This document shows, in pieces, positions 34,383-42,194 of a stretch of 47,750 nt of DNA. Source of the stretch: a virus; the IMG/VR virus record IMGVR_UViG_3300033149_000701, positions 1-47,750 of that record; one strand, 5' to 3'. Numbering within the stretch: the stretch's first letter is position 1; the number at the start of each line of letters is the position of its first letter. A program made the translations under genes and the position numbers. The notes below the pieces were generated by a model. It did no database searches. It saw nothing but the letters and a program-made list of their open reading frames with translations, and was not told the DNA's origin.

Positions 34383-35108
34383 TTAGTTTTTATTGATAAT
34401 ACATTCTTTCACCCACTGATCCAAACCAGCGCGTGCAGTTGACAATTCTGTTTCAGCTACTTCGCTTGAAACAGCGACATCACCTTTTTCGGTGATTTCT
34501 TCAACGACTTCAGATGCTTCTGTTTCTTCAACTTCTTCCTCAGTGGCTTCAGTTGCTTCTTCAGAAACTTCTTCTGTAGCTTCAGCGTCTTCTTCGGCTG
34601 GGGCTTCTGAATCTTCTTCTTCAGCCTTAACCTTTTTCATCATCGCTTCTTCGTCATCTTTTTTCTTATTTTTGTAGTGCATATCAGCAACAGTCTGAAC
34701 CATTACGTCAAACTGCTCATCAGACATGCTAGCGAAAGTTTCGTAATTGGCTTCTGCTTCTTCTTCAGAAAAACCAGCTTCAACCATTTTATCTTTACGA
34801 TCTTTCTTTTTCTTTTCTTCGTGCATCTTGTGCATTTCTGCTTTCAATGCTTCAAGTTCTTCAGATTGAGTTGCTGCTTCAGCGGCAACTGCTTCTTTAG
34901 ACTCGGTGGCTTCAGTCAATTGAGTTTCAAGATCCTGAGCTTTAGTTTCAAACTCTGCGATAGCTGATTCTAATTCTTTGATCTTATTTTCATATGCTGA
35001 AACATTTGCTTGAGCAAGCTTGTCAGAAAGCTCTTGGTTCTCTGCTTGAGCAGCAGCCAAGGCATCTTTCATCTCTTTAAGTTGCTCATTCAAAATTTCG
35101 TTAGACAT
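34383..35108 (-). CDS. Nested scaffold protein from an internal start (241 aa)
   Basis: In frame inside the protease gene, ATG 35108 (MSNEILNEQLKEMKDALAAA) is preceded by AAAGGAGAATATA, the best ribosome binding site in the region. It lies exactly where the protease domain ends and the coiled coil begins. The same arrangement, a scaffold expressed from an internal start sharing the protease C-terminus, is known from lambda C/Nu3. The product is coiled coil followed by Lys-rich and Glu-rich segments. Expected to be made in excess over the protease fusion and cleaved during maturation. Confidence 0.85.
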   Translation of the reverse strand: MSNEILNEQLKEMKDALAAAQAENQELSDKLAQANVSAYENKIKELESAIAEFETKAQDLETQLTEATESKEAVAAEAATQSEELEALKAEMHKMHEEKKKKDRKDKMVEAGFSEEEAEANYETFASMSDEQFDVMVQTVADMHYKNKKKDDEEAMMKKVKAEEEDSEAPAEEDAEATEEVSEEATEATEEEVEETEASEVVEEITEKGDVAVSSEVAETELSTARAGLDQWVKECIINKN

Positions 35109-35981
35109 TATATTCTCCTTTTTAGAGGTCTGAACATTATCATTAGAATAAAGTTGCTTCTCTGTACTACTAGTTACACCATTTTCCTTAAAAAATACAC
35201 TTTTACTGGTTTGGGCATTTGCAAATGATAAATTATAATCTCTATCAAAGATAATGCTGTCAGGATTTGCAGGTCTTTCTACGAATCCCTTACCACTAAA
35301 GGTAATATTTCTAAGTACCCTTCCGATTTTATGTCCTTGGTAAATCCCTTCTCCTCCATAAGATCTAAGATGTTGTGTAAGAAAAGCAGTATTTTCGTTT
35401 CTGGCTATAACGTGGTTATTTCCATCTGGGGCAATAACACCATAATCAAAACCTCTAAAAATACACTCCATAGACACAAACTTTTCACCATCTTCTATTT
35501 CGGATATGAGTTGTTCTGCCCTAGCTCTCAATTCTGGATCTTGCCATTGCCTATAAATTACAGAAGAAACCAAGATATGGAATTCTTCAGGAAGCTCAGA
35601 AGCCTCTGTTTCATCTGCAATTAAATTGAAATCAAGATCAACCGGCCAACTGTCAATTATACCACCAACCATCTGTTTTTCATCATGCTCAAGGTTTGTG
35701 GGCTTGAACTTAGGAGTATTCCTAGCAGCCCATACTTCTGCCTTGTTAAAAATATCATCGTTTCTATTCCATACAGTAGAAACTAGTATAGAGTAAACGT
35801 GAAACAGATCAGGGTCATCCACAGAGGCTTGGGCAAACACGTCCCAAGTGTCATTAGGAACTTTTATTTCGCTTTTGTCTGTAACTACTTCGGCAGTGAA
35901 AGCGATAGAAGATTGGGCTAGTATTTGATCTTCTAAGCCCAAGTCTTTTTCTACATTATATACTTTTATTTTATTTTCCAT
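34383..35981 (-). CDS. Prohead protease fused to scaffold (532 aa)
   Basis: The N-terminal ~270 residues look like a phage prohead serine protease: a strand HVYSILVSTVWNRNDDIFNK (61-80), a probable catalytic His in LEHDEKQMVGG (97-107), and a probable catalytic Ser in FVSMECIFRGFDYG (168-181). The order His then Ser-x-E is that of the U9/U35-type capsid maturation proteases; the assignment is by pattern. Residues ~292-532 are a long coiled coil (NEQLKEMKDALAAAQAENQE) with an extremely acidic tail, typical of scaffold. An internal ATG with its own ribosome binding site starts a separate scaffold product. Starts at ATG after GAGG, 2 bp past the portal stop. Confidence 0.85.
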   Translation of the reverse strand: MENKIKVYNVEKDLGLEDQILAQSSIAFTAEVVTDKSEIKVPNDTWDVFAQASVDDPDLFHVYSILVSTVWNRNDDIFNKAEVWAARNTPKFKPTNLEHDEKQMVGGIIDSWPVDLDFNLIADETEASELPEEFHILVSSVIYRQWQDPELRARAEQLISEIEDGEKFVSMECIFRGFDYGVIAPDGNNHVIARNENTAFLTQHLRSYGGEGIYQGHKIGRVLRNITFSGKGFVERPANPDSIIFDRDYNLSFANAQTSKSVFFKENGVTSSTEKQLYSNDNVQTSKKENIMSNEILNEQLKEMKDALAAAQAENQELSDKLAQANVSAYENKIKELESAIAEFETKAQDLETQLTEATESKEAVAAEAATQSEELEALKAEMHKMHEEKKKKDRKDKMVEAGFSEEEAEANYETFASMSDEQFDVMVQTVADMHYKNKKKDDEEAMMKKVKAEEEDSEAPAEEDAEATEEVSEEATEATEEEVEETEASEVVEEITEKGDVAVSSEVAETELSTARAGLDQWVKECIINKN

Positions 35982-35983
35982 TT

Positions 35984-37972
35984 TTACCTCGTTTTATAAT
36001 GAACGAAATACGAAGCTCTCATGTCTCGCACTTGATCAATATTAAGTTTACCTGTTATTTCAGAAGCTTCTGTAAGCCAACCGCTGAATTCCTTATGGAT
36101 ACTTTTATCTGTATTATTAGAAGCTAGAGCTACGGCCTGCTCGTCAATATCCTGTCCCATACTTAAATTACACAAAATCTCAAATTTTATGTCTTCTAGC
36201 TCTTTAAGTTCTTGGTTATTAAGGCTTCTAACAGAGCTTTTGTCAAAAGAGGCCAATATAACAGGATTAATAATTTCAGATATTTTTGATTGTGCTTGCT
36301 TTGCCCAGATCTCGGCACTAGCTTTTAACTTAGGAGTAAATTCCTTTGGTTTTCTAGTGCTTTGATCTTTAGAATTTTTAGGTCTTCCTTGAGGCGCTGG
36401 GGCTACTTTTTCTTGATTTGGAGGAGAATTAGTTTTAACTTCCCTCATCTCAACAAGAGATTTTTCGCCATTTTTCTTTTTGTCTAATTTAACGCCGACC
36501 TCAGATGGACTAGTAATCCCCGTCTGTAGAGCAATCTTCTTCAAGCTGTGATCTTTATCTACTTGATGGTAAGGGCTTACTTTTTCCATATCTTTATTTT
36601 CCTTGGTCTTATTTTCATCTGTAATTCTTCTGTTCTCAATGTCTGGTCTAGCCTTGACATGTCTTTGAACAAATTCGTCACTGATAATGTTTCTGTCAGC
36701 CATATTGAGAAGCAATGTCGTCATAGCTGCCGGATCTTCCAAATACATTATATCAAATTCCACATGTGCTGGTTTTCTAAAACCCATAGCCTTTTGGACT
36801 AATCTGATTTGCTCATTCCAGAATTCAATAATAATATTCCTAACATAATTCAATCTTTCAACCAAAGTCTTTAAGGCTATAAAGTTATTAGTTGTTCCAC
36901 TAGAACCAAAAGTACCAGTAAGAGTTGGAGGAATACCTAAGCTTGCGTAAATAGCCATAAGCGTAGGCTTATACTTTTCTTCACCCAAATATGATTGAAT
37001 ATCACTACTTGTTTCTAACAATTCAATATCTGGACCCCAGATAATGTCTTTTGTACCACCGCCAACATTAGCTCCAAGAATATCTGCAAGAGTAGAAGAA
37101 GCAACAGCGGTAGGTGCAAGCTTATGTTCCAAGCTACCAATCTTCCATACCCTAATCTTATTCATTGCTCCGTCAAGAGCAGCTTTATCGGTAAGCTGTA
37201 ATCTTTGGTATAGGTTCAAAGGCTCAAATGCAGAATACGTCATAGGATCTGCCCACAATTGCCAGTCATCCTTTTTATAGTAATAGATATCAGTCTTGTC
37301 GGGCGGTAAGATAATTTTATTCTTATTGTTTGCGACTGCATTTAGGATATCGGGAGAAATTTTTGTCAGGACTTCTTTGGCGGCAGGGTCTTGGCTTGCT
37401 TGCAAATTTTTGATATCTTGCACGAGTCTAGGAGGAAGAGTTAATGCTAGTATCTTATTGTTTGTAAGATTGTGCATCGGTCCTCCAATAGGATCTACCA
37501 AGAGAGGATCAATAAATGTATATTTCCAAGGTATCTCATTTTTGAAAATTACGGGATCGTCTGAATCGAATTTGATATCCGCTGCGCCTACGGCTTTTTG
37601 CATCTCAAGCCTTTTACGCTTATTGATTTTTGCGGTGTAATGCCTGATCGGGACATTCGCTTCTCTGAAGAGAAGATTTCCCAAACGCTCTGAGACTTGC
37701 TTACCATTAACCTGTGAAAACCAATCTTGGTAGAATCTTTCAATTCTTTTATTAGGATGTACCAGTCTAATACCTTGTGCTGCAAAATCCCCCATGAGAT
37801 CAATAGCGTTATGGATAAGACCAATTCTTCTGTATGCAAACCTAGCAAATGATATGATATCTTTAGGCTTTACGGGCGCTGCCTGATTTGGACGAAACCA
37901 ATCAAAGTCGGCGGCGCGGAGACCGGGTCCACCATCAGCATATGAGGTCAGACCTCTAAAGTCTCTTTGCAC
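35984..37972 (-). CDS. Portal protein (662 aa as drawn; native N-terminus longer)
   Basis: Recognisable portal layout: N-terminal helices (FARFAYRRIGLIHNAIDLMG), a wing, the stem and crown region with IYASLGIPPTLTGTFGSSGT (about 340-359) followed by ALKTLVERLNYVRNIIIEFW, and a charged C-terminal tail. The GTG at 37972 has no ribosome binding site. The same frame stays open upstream, reading LLAFDNYTDGLRDASHAIAH, with no start codon. One register away a TTG start at 38094 with a good ribosome binding site encodes MSNKNPNIKNQNITQGPAY. The native protein therefore probably starts at 38094, with one base lost near 38035-38046. Followed 2 bp later by the protease gene. Confidence 0.85.
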   Translation of the reverse strand: MQRDFRGLTSYADGGPGLRAADFDWFRPNQAAPVKPKDIISFARFAYRRIGLIHNAIDLMGDFAAQGIRLVHPNKRIERFYQDWFSQVNGKQVSERLGNLLFREANVPIRHYTAKINKRKRLEMQKAVGAADIKFDSDDPVIFKNEIPWKYTFIDPLLVDPIGGPMHNLTNNKILALTLPPRLVQDIKNLQASQDPAAKEVLTKISPDILNAVANNKNKIILPPDKTDIYYYKKDDWQLWADPMTYSAFEPLNLYQRLQLTDKAALDGAMNKIRVWKIGSLEHKLAPTAVASSTLADILGANVGGGTKDIIWGPDIELLETSSDIQSYLGEEKYKPTLMAIYASLGIPPTLTGTFGSSGTTNNFIALKTLVERLNYVRNIIIEFWNEQIRLVQKAMGFRKPAHVEFDIMYLEDPAAMTTLLLNMADRNIISDEFVQRHVKARPDIENRRITDENKTKENKDMEKVSPYHQVDKDHSLKKIALQTGITSPSEVGVKLDKKKNGEKSLVEMREVKTNSPPNQEKVAPAPQGRPKNSKDQSTRKPKEFTPKLKASAEIWAKQAQSKISEIINPVILASFDKSSVRSLNNQELKELEDIKFEILCNLSMGQDIDEQAVALASNNTDKSIHKEFSGWLTEASEITGKLNIDQVRDMRASYFVHYKTR

Positions 37973-38034
37973 ACCGCCATTATGAGCTATCGCATGAGAA
38001 GCATCTCTTAGACCGTCTGTGTAATTATCAAAAG

Positions 38035-38094
38035 CTAATAAGCTGGACCTTGAGTAATGTTCTGATTCTTAATATTGGGGTTTTTATTAGACAA
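38035..38094 (-). pseudogene. Probable true N-terminus of the portal gene, out of frame
   Basis: A TTG start (38094) lies 6 nt after GAGGTC and reads MSNKNPNIKNQNITQGPAY before a TAG at 38035. In the -1 register the sequence continues LLAFDNYTDGLRDASHAIAH into the portal. From 38094 to the portal stop is 2111 bp, one short of a multiple of three. A single missing base (or two extra) is the simplest reading; a true -1 frameshift signal is not evident. Confidence 0.6.
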
Positions 38095-38124
38095 TTTACC
38101 GACCTCGTTTAGTATTGTGTATTG

Positions 38125-38157
38125 AATACCTATTGTAGTATACACCAATACCTATTG
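38125..38157. repeat. Two AATACCTATTG direct repeats 22 bp apart between terminase and portal
   Basis: Identical 11-bp sites at 38125-38135 and 38147-38157, start to start exactly 22 bp (about two helical turns). Between them the minus strand reads GTATACTACAATAGG, which contains a possible TATACT -10 box. This looks like a regulatory site ahead of the portal gene; a binding protein is not known. Confidence 0.5.
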
Positions 38158-38361
38158 ATTTTTCCTGATTATTTTTATACAACTTGCATCGTAAGATTTG
38201 GCCCAGTCTTGACCGACATACATTGAAGTTTCCTCAGTTTTTTTGAATCCTCCAGAAGCTGCCCTTCCTATTATATTATACGTAGGATTGGGAATTTGTC
38301 GCTTCATCGTTCTAGCAATCATGTTTGCAATGATCAATGCAGAATAACGGTCCTTCCTCAT
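38152..38361 (-). pseudogene. terL: Large terminase, C-terminal fragment separated by a 23-bp duplication
   Basis: The 69-residue frame reads MRKDRYSALIIANMIARTMK and ends KIIRKNQ. In the neighbouring frame the terminase runs LGTGKKGRM before being thrown off by a 23-bp tandem duplication. With one copy removed the two join as KKGRMRKDRYSAL, and 38152-40250 becomes exactly 692 codons. This segment is thus the native C-terminus of the large terminase, not a separate gene. Confidence 0.85.
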
Positions 38362-40250
38362 TCTACCCTTTTTGCCCGTACCATTCTACCCTTTTTGCCC
38401 GTACCAAGCTTTATCTCTGGTGTATCAAATTTCTCACGCCCTGATGCTGTTCTACTTACCATAATAGTGGATAGCTCCATTTTGAGATCTTCTATATCCA
38501 TGATAACATCTTCCAGCGTGTCATACAATTTTAGATCTGCAACATCCCCAATCTCTTCCTTCAGTTTCTTGAATCTGATCTTATCCTCCTGAGTGACCAT
38601 ACCCAAGGTTAAATTATCAAATCTTGGGAAAAGAAACACTTTGTCTTCCATATCTTTTCGCAGACCATGATTTGCCTGAGATACCCACTCGGCACTTGCG
38701 AACTGCACAAGCTCTAAAATATGAAGCCCTGACAAACGGTCTGTAGGCTTTTCTTTGTCTGTGATTGTGGGAAGAATCGGAACTTCATTAAGTTCAGATT
38801 TCATTTTGTCTGGATCTCGCAAGCCTTCAGCAATTTGATAACCACCACCCTGAGCATCAATACCAATAGCAACAGCAGGAAACAGTTGCATCATATCGCG
38901 TATCTTTCTGACGCAAAAACTGTAATAATCTCCAACGGTGGTCAGACCCAATCTTTTTCTGTCTTGAAAGTCTTTTTTGTTTGTTGTCCAAGAATATACA
39001 ACCCTTTGGTGTTCTGGATGGATCTCAAGAATGATCAAAGCAAAATTGTCAACTTCACTAGCAGGGTCAATACCATATACATATTGTCTGTCTTGGTTTC
39101 CTCTGGTCATTACGTCAAACGGAGTAGGACACCATGTAGGCCAGTTGTCTTTTTCTACATTTTTATCGTGTGCTACGCATCCCTCAATAGTAGTACGCTT
39201 GAAAAATCCTTGAGAGTCTTTAGCAAAACATGCTCCGTATTCCATAAGATAAATACCGTTATGCATGGTAGCACGAGAACGAGACACTTGTTGGTCATCC
39301 ATGAAGCCTTCTGGAATCAATTCATATGGCATTCTGATGATACTAAACTCTTTCCAGTTCAGTCGCTTCATGTAATCTGGAATGTCACCGTCAATTTCTT
39401 CACCGCCAGCTTCGCGGTTGATTTTACGCATGTCGCCTTTGCTTTGTATCGTTAGCTTGTATTTTCTCCAGTAGTCTGCGTAAGGCTCAAAATCATAGCC
39501 TGCGGTTCCGGCAAGAATAGATTGGTTTTTGTGTCTTGACTGAAAGCTTTCTTCTTGCTTGTCAGACCACTCTCCGGCTTCTTTCTGAGATTTTCTGGAA
39601 GCCGCTTCTTTTACATTGGCGGTTGGATCTTTAGAAACTGCCGCAAAACCAGCAACAACTGTTTCGTAGATTTCTACAGGAATAGAGTTGAATTCGTCCG
39701 CGATAATTGTATGCGCACGCAAACCCCTGATCTTGTTTCCATCACCAAGAGGAACAGCCACTGTCCAGCTATCGTTGATCTTCAAAGTGCATCTGTCAAC
39801 ATCTCTGCGTGGACCACTTGCATCATTGCATAGACTTCTGAGGATCGGAGCATTTCTCCAAATCACATCCATATATTCAAAGATTACTTTTGATTGTCTG
39901 AACGCAGAACCCACAATAACTATCTTGGATTCTGGAACTAGTAAGCATCTTAGAGTTGAATAAACAGCGAGTAAAAAACTTTTACCAAAACCACGACTAG
40001 CGATATACATCGGAAAAGATTTTGTCCAAAGCTCTCTGATGATTACTACCTGCTCAGGAAGCAGATCAATATTCAATAGCTTTTTTACAGTCCAATGTAT
40101 ATACTTTGGATCACGCATAATCTTCAGGACATGCAGATGAAAATTATCTCTAGCCCAATCGTCCAGATTAGCCAAAGGGTTTTCGTGTCCTTTCAGGTCA
40201 GATCTTTTTAATCTTAACCAAGCGTATTCATGAGATTCAACGTCGTACAT
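38358..40250 (-). CDS. terL: Large terminase subunit (ATPase and nuclease), main part
   Basis: The DNA-packaging motor. Walker A is ASRGFGKS (84-91) and Walker B is IIADEF (182-187), giving the ATPase. The nuclease half has VYGIDPASEVDN (391-402, first metal-binding Asp) and IGIDAQGGG (462-470, second acidic site), in the RNase H-like arrangement of phage terminases. The last residues as read (VRAKRVE) are an artefact of the 23-bp duplication, and the true C-terminus is the 69-residue fragment, giving about 691 aa in total. The ATG overlaps the end of the ERCC4-nuclease gene by 14 bp. The portal follows. Confidence 0.95.
   Translation of the reverse strand: MYDVESHEYAWLRLKRSDLKGHENPLANLDDWARDNFHLHVLKIMRDPKYIHWTVKKLLNIDLLPEQVVIIRELWTKSFPMYIASRGFGKSFLLAVYSTLRCLLVPESKIVIVGSAFRQSKVIFEYMDVIWRNAPILRSLCNDASGPRRDVDRCTLKINDSWTVAVPLGDGNKIRGLRAHTIIADEFNSIPVEIYETVVAGFAAVSKDPTANVKEAASRKSQKEAGEWSDKQEESFQSRHKNQSILAGTAGYDFEPYADYWRKYKLTIQSKGDMRKINREAGGEEIDGDIPDYMKRLNWKEFSIIRMPYELIPEGFMDDQQVSRSRATMHNGIYLMEYGACFAKDSQGFFKRTTIEGCVAHDKNVEKDNWPTWCPTPFDVMTRGNQDRQYVYGIDPASEVDNFALIILEIHPEHQRVVYSWTTNKKDFQDRKRLGLTTVGDYYSFCVRKIRDMMQLFPAVAIGIDAQGGGYQIAEGLRDPDKMKSELNEVPILPTITDKEKPTDRLSGLHILELVQFASAEWVSQANHGLRKDMEDKVFLFPRFDNLTLGMVTQEDKIRFKKLKEEIGDVADLKLYDTLEDVIMDIEDLKMELSTIMVSRTASGREKFDTPEIKLGTGKKGRMVRAKRVE
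38359..38406. repeat. Exact 23-bp tandem duplication breaking the terminase gene
   Basis: The unit CATTCTACCCTTTTTGCCC plus GTAC is repeated immediately (38359-38381 and 38382-38404), with two further matching bases. The 23-bp period shifts the reading frame of the large terminase. Confidence 0.95.
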
Positions 40251-40716
40251 GTAGATCGTAAGCCTTTTTCAAAATCCTGTATGCGGTTTGTTCAGCCGTA
40301 TATCTATCGTTACAAGCGATAACATGAATATTATAATCGTTCCTAGCAGTATTTATTACTTTTCTTATATATTTTGCAGGAATTCTTAATTTTTTTCTTA
40401 CGTGTGCAGGAACCTTGGCCGATGCCGGATATCTGTTTACATCATCCCAAGAAAACTCAAAAAGAATAAACTTGAATTTACACTCAGACATTCTTTGCAT
40501 ACATTTCTGCCATCGCTTTTCAATGCAGTTGTGTGCAAACTCGTCTATGCTTTGCTTTCTTTCAATACAAATATATTCTTCTAAGCCCTCAATGGTATAA
40601 TCGCCTGTGTGTACTTTATTTATTACAGTACCTTCGCAGTACGCATCAGGATCAAAAGACCAGCCATGTTCAGGCTTTTCCCTTGTGTCTCGCACAATAG
40701 TAAACTTATCGTCCAT
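40237..40716 (-). CDS. ERCC4 (XPF-type) nuclease domain protein
   Basis: 159 aa, essentially one ERCC4 nuclease domain: FTIVRDTREKP (6-15, metal-binding Asp and the D-x-RE signature), HTGDYTIEGLE (36-46) and ICIERKQSIDEF (49-60, the ERKxxxD active site). The family cuts branched or structured DNA in XPF/MUS81-type proteins. Here the domain stands alone, without helicase or HhH parts. Overlapping the terminase start by 14 bp, it may trim or resolve replicative DNA during packaging; this role is inferred. Its product ends AYDLHVRR. Confidence 0.85.
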   Translation of the reverse strand: MDDKFTIVRDTREKPEHGWSFDPDAYCEGTVINKVHTGDYTIEGLEEYICIERKQSIDEFAHNCIEKRWQKCMQRMSECKFKFILFEFSWDDVNRYPASAKVPAHVRKKLRIPAKYIRKVINTARNDYNIHVIACNDRYTAEQTAYRILKKAYDLHVRR

Positions 40717-41080
40717 CTTTATTATATTTTTTTATCTTATCCAGCATTTGCCATTCTAAGAGCTTTAAAAAGAAAGCCTCAAAATCAGCTTCTTTGCCTT
40801 TTATGTCTTCGTGACATTTGCGACAAAGAGTTATTCCATTTGCTGCCACAAACCTCAAAGCTGGATAGTTAGCCCAAGTTTTAATGTGATGGACCTGAAG
40901 CTGTGTTCGTGATGAGCAACCGGGCCATTGACAGGTGTAGTTATCTCTCTTCTTTATATCGTCGCGCCATTTCCTATAATGGGGACTGTTAAAATCTCTA
41001 CCGTATCTTTTACCGTAAGATTTTTTATATTTGTTATATGGTTTCCTTGCTGCATTCTTCTTCTTGCGTCTTCGCCTCAT
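40706..41080 (-). CDS. HNH endonuclease
   Basis: The start is set at ATG 41080 (MRRRRKKKN) with GGAG 8 nt upstream; a GTG three codons earlier is possible. The basic N-terminus is followed by HNH residues: YTCQWPGC (zinc-type Cys pair), LQVHHIKTW (catalytic HH) and GITLCRKCHEDIKG (second Cys pair and His). About 124 aa, the usual length for free-standing phage HNH nucleases. It overlaps the 3' end of the GDP-mannose dehydratase gene by 47 bp. It could be a homing nuclease or, next to terminase, a packaging-associated HNH as in HK97-like phages. Confidence 0.85.
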   Translation of the reverse strand: MRRRRKKKNAARKPYNKYKKSYGKRYGRDFNSPHYRKWRDDIKKRDNYTCQWPGCSSRTQLQVHHIKTWANYPALRFVAANGITLCRKCHEDIKGKEADFEAFFLKLLEWQMLDKIKKYNKDGR

Positions 41081-42194
41081 GTATATCACTCCGAACCATT
41101 CGTTGAACCAATTCTGTAAAAGAAACTTTAGGAGTCCATCCTAAAACTTCTTCAGCCTTATCGGAGCAACCTCGTAGGTATTCCACTTCGGCAGGCCGAT
41201 AAAATTCTGGGTCAATAAATATATATGGTTCAAAGTCTTCAATACCAATTTCATTGAAAGCCTCTTTCAAAAAATCACGGACAGAGTATGTTTTTCCTGT
41301 TGATATTACAAAATCATCAGGAGTTTCTTGCTGTACCATAAGATACATAGCCTCCACATAATCCTGCGCATGTCCCCAATCTCTATAGGCATCTATATTT
41401 CCAAGACGCAGCTTGGGAAATAAAATAAGTTTGCCGTTGTCTATTCTTCCTATCATGTCTTCTGGAACATCTTTTTTTGTTTGAGGGTCTGGAGCAACAC
41501 TCCAGCGGTGCGTTTTTAACCAATTGTAGTAGCAACCAACCCATTTGGTGATCTTCCTTGTGACAAAGTTTTCTCCACGACGCTCACTTTCATGATTAAA
41601 CAATATTCCACAACTGGCATGAATATCATAGCCTTCGCGGTATATCCTAACAGTGTGGTGTGCGTCTAGTTTTGAAACAGCATAAGGAGACTGTGGCATA
41701 AAAGCTGTTTTTTCATCTTGATATCTATCATATGTATACAACCCTTTGCCATTTTCTCCAACCTCGTCTGTCAGCCTAGCGTTATGATTGATCGTAAAAT
41801 TCTTACCAAACAATTCGCTAGTGGAAGCCTGATAAAACTTGGTATGAGGAGAAAACCTCCTTATTGCCTCTAACATATTCGCCGGTCCTAGCGCATTAAC
41901 TTGCAGAGTATAAGAAGGCTGTGCGAAAGAAGTACCAACGTGCGACTGAGCCGCCAGATTGTATACTTCATCAAACTGACCTTCTTCTATTATTGAATAC
42001 ACCGAACCAGAGTCGGAAATTTCGCCTTCTACCAATTTTAGACGATTATTCGGCAATAAATGATTGATTCTTGACAAGCTATTGGTACTATTGCGTCTTA
42101 GAAAGCCAGTTACTTCGTATTTCTTAGAAAGAAGTAGTTCTGCTAGGTAAGAACCGTCTTGCCCGGTGATGCCCGTTACTAGTGCCTTTTTCAT
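41034..42194 (-). CDS. gmd: GDP-mannose 4,6-dehydratase
   Basis: Converts GDP-D-mannose to GDP-4-keto-6-deoxy-D-mannose, the first step to GDP-fucose, rhamnose, colitose and perosamine. An extended SDR Rossmann enzyme: TGITGQDGSY (7-16, NADP binding), NLAAQSHVGTSF (79-90), catalytic STSELFG (124-130) and YAVSK (171-175) motifs, HESERRGENFVTRKI and a C-terminal FYRPAEVEYLRGCSDKA substrate site. The stretch between STSELFG and SPYAVSK is about 20 residues longer than in typical enzymes. Its start overlaps the HNH stop as ATGA and its 3' end overlaps another HNH gene. With the adjacent glycosyltransferase it forms a sugar-modification cargo. Confidence 0.93.
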   Translation of the reverse strand: MKKALVTGITGQDGSYLAELLLSKKYEVTGFLRRNSTNSLSRINHLLPNNRLKLVEGEISDSGSVYSIIEEGQFDEVYNLAAQSHVGTSFAQPSYTLQVNALGPANMLEAIRRFSPHTKFYQASTSELFGKNFTINHNARLTDEVGENGKGLYTYDRYQDEKTAFMPQSPYAVSKLDAHHTVRIYREGYDIHASCGILFNHESERRGENFVTRKITKWVGCYYNWLKTHRWSVAPDPQTKKDVPEDMIGRIDNGKLILFPKLRLGNIDAYRDWGHAQDYVEAMYLMVQQETPDDFVISTGKTYSVRDFLKEAFNEIGIEDFEPYIFIDPEFYRPAEVEYLRGCSDKAEEVLGWTPKVSFTELVQRMVRSDIHEAKTQEEECSKETI

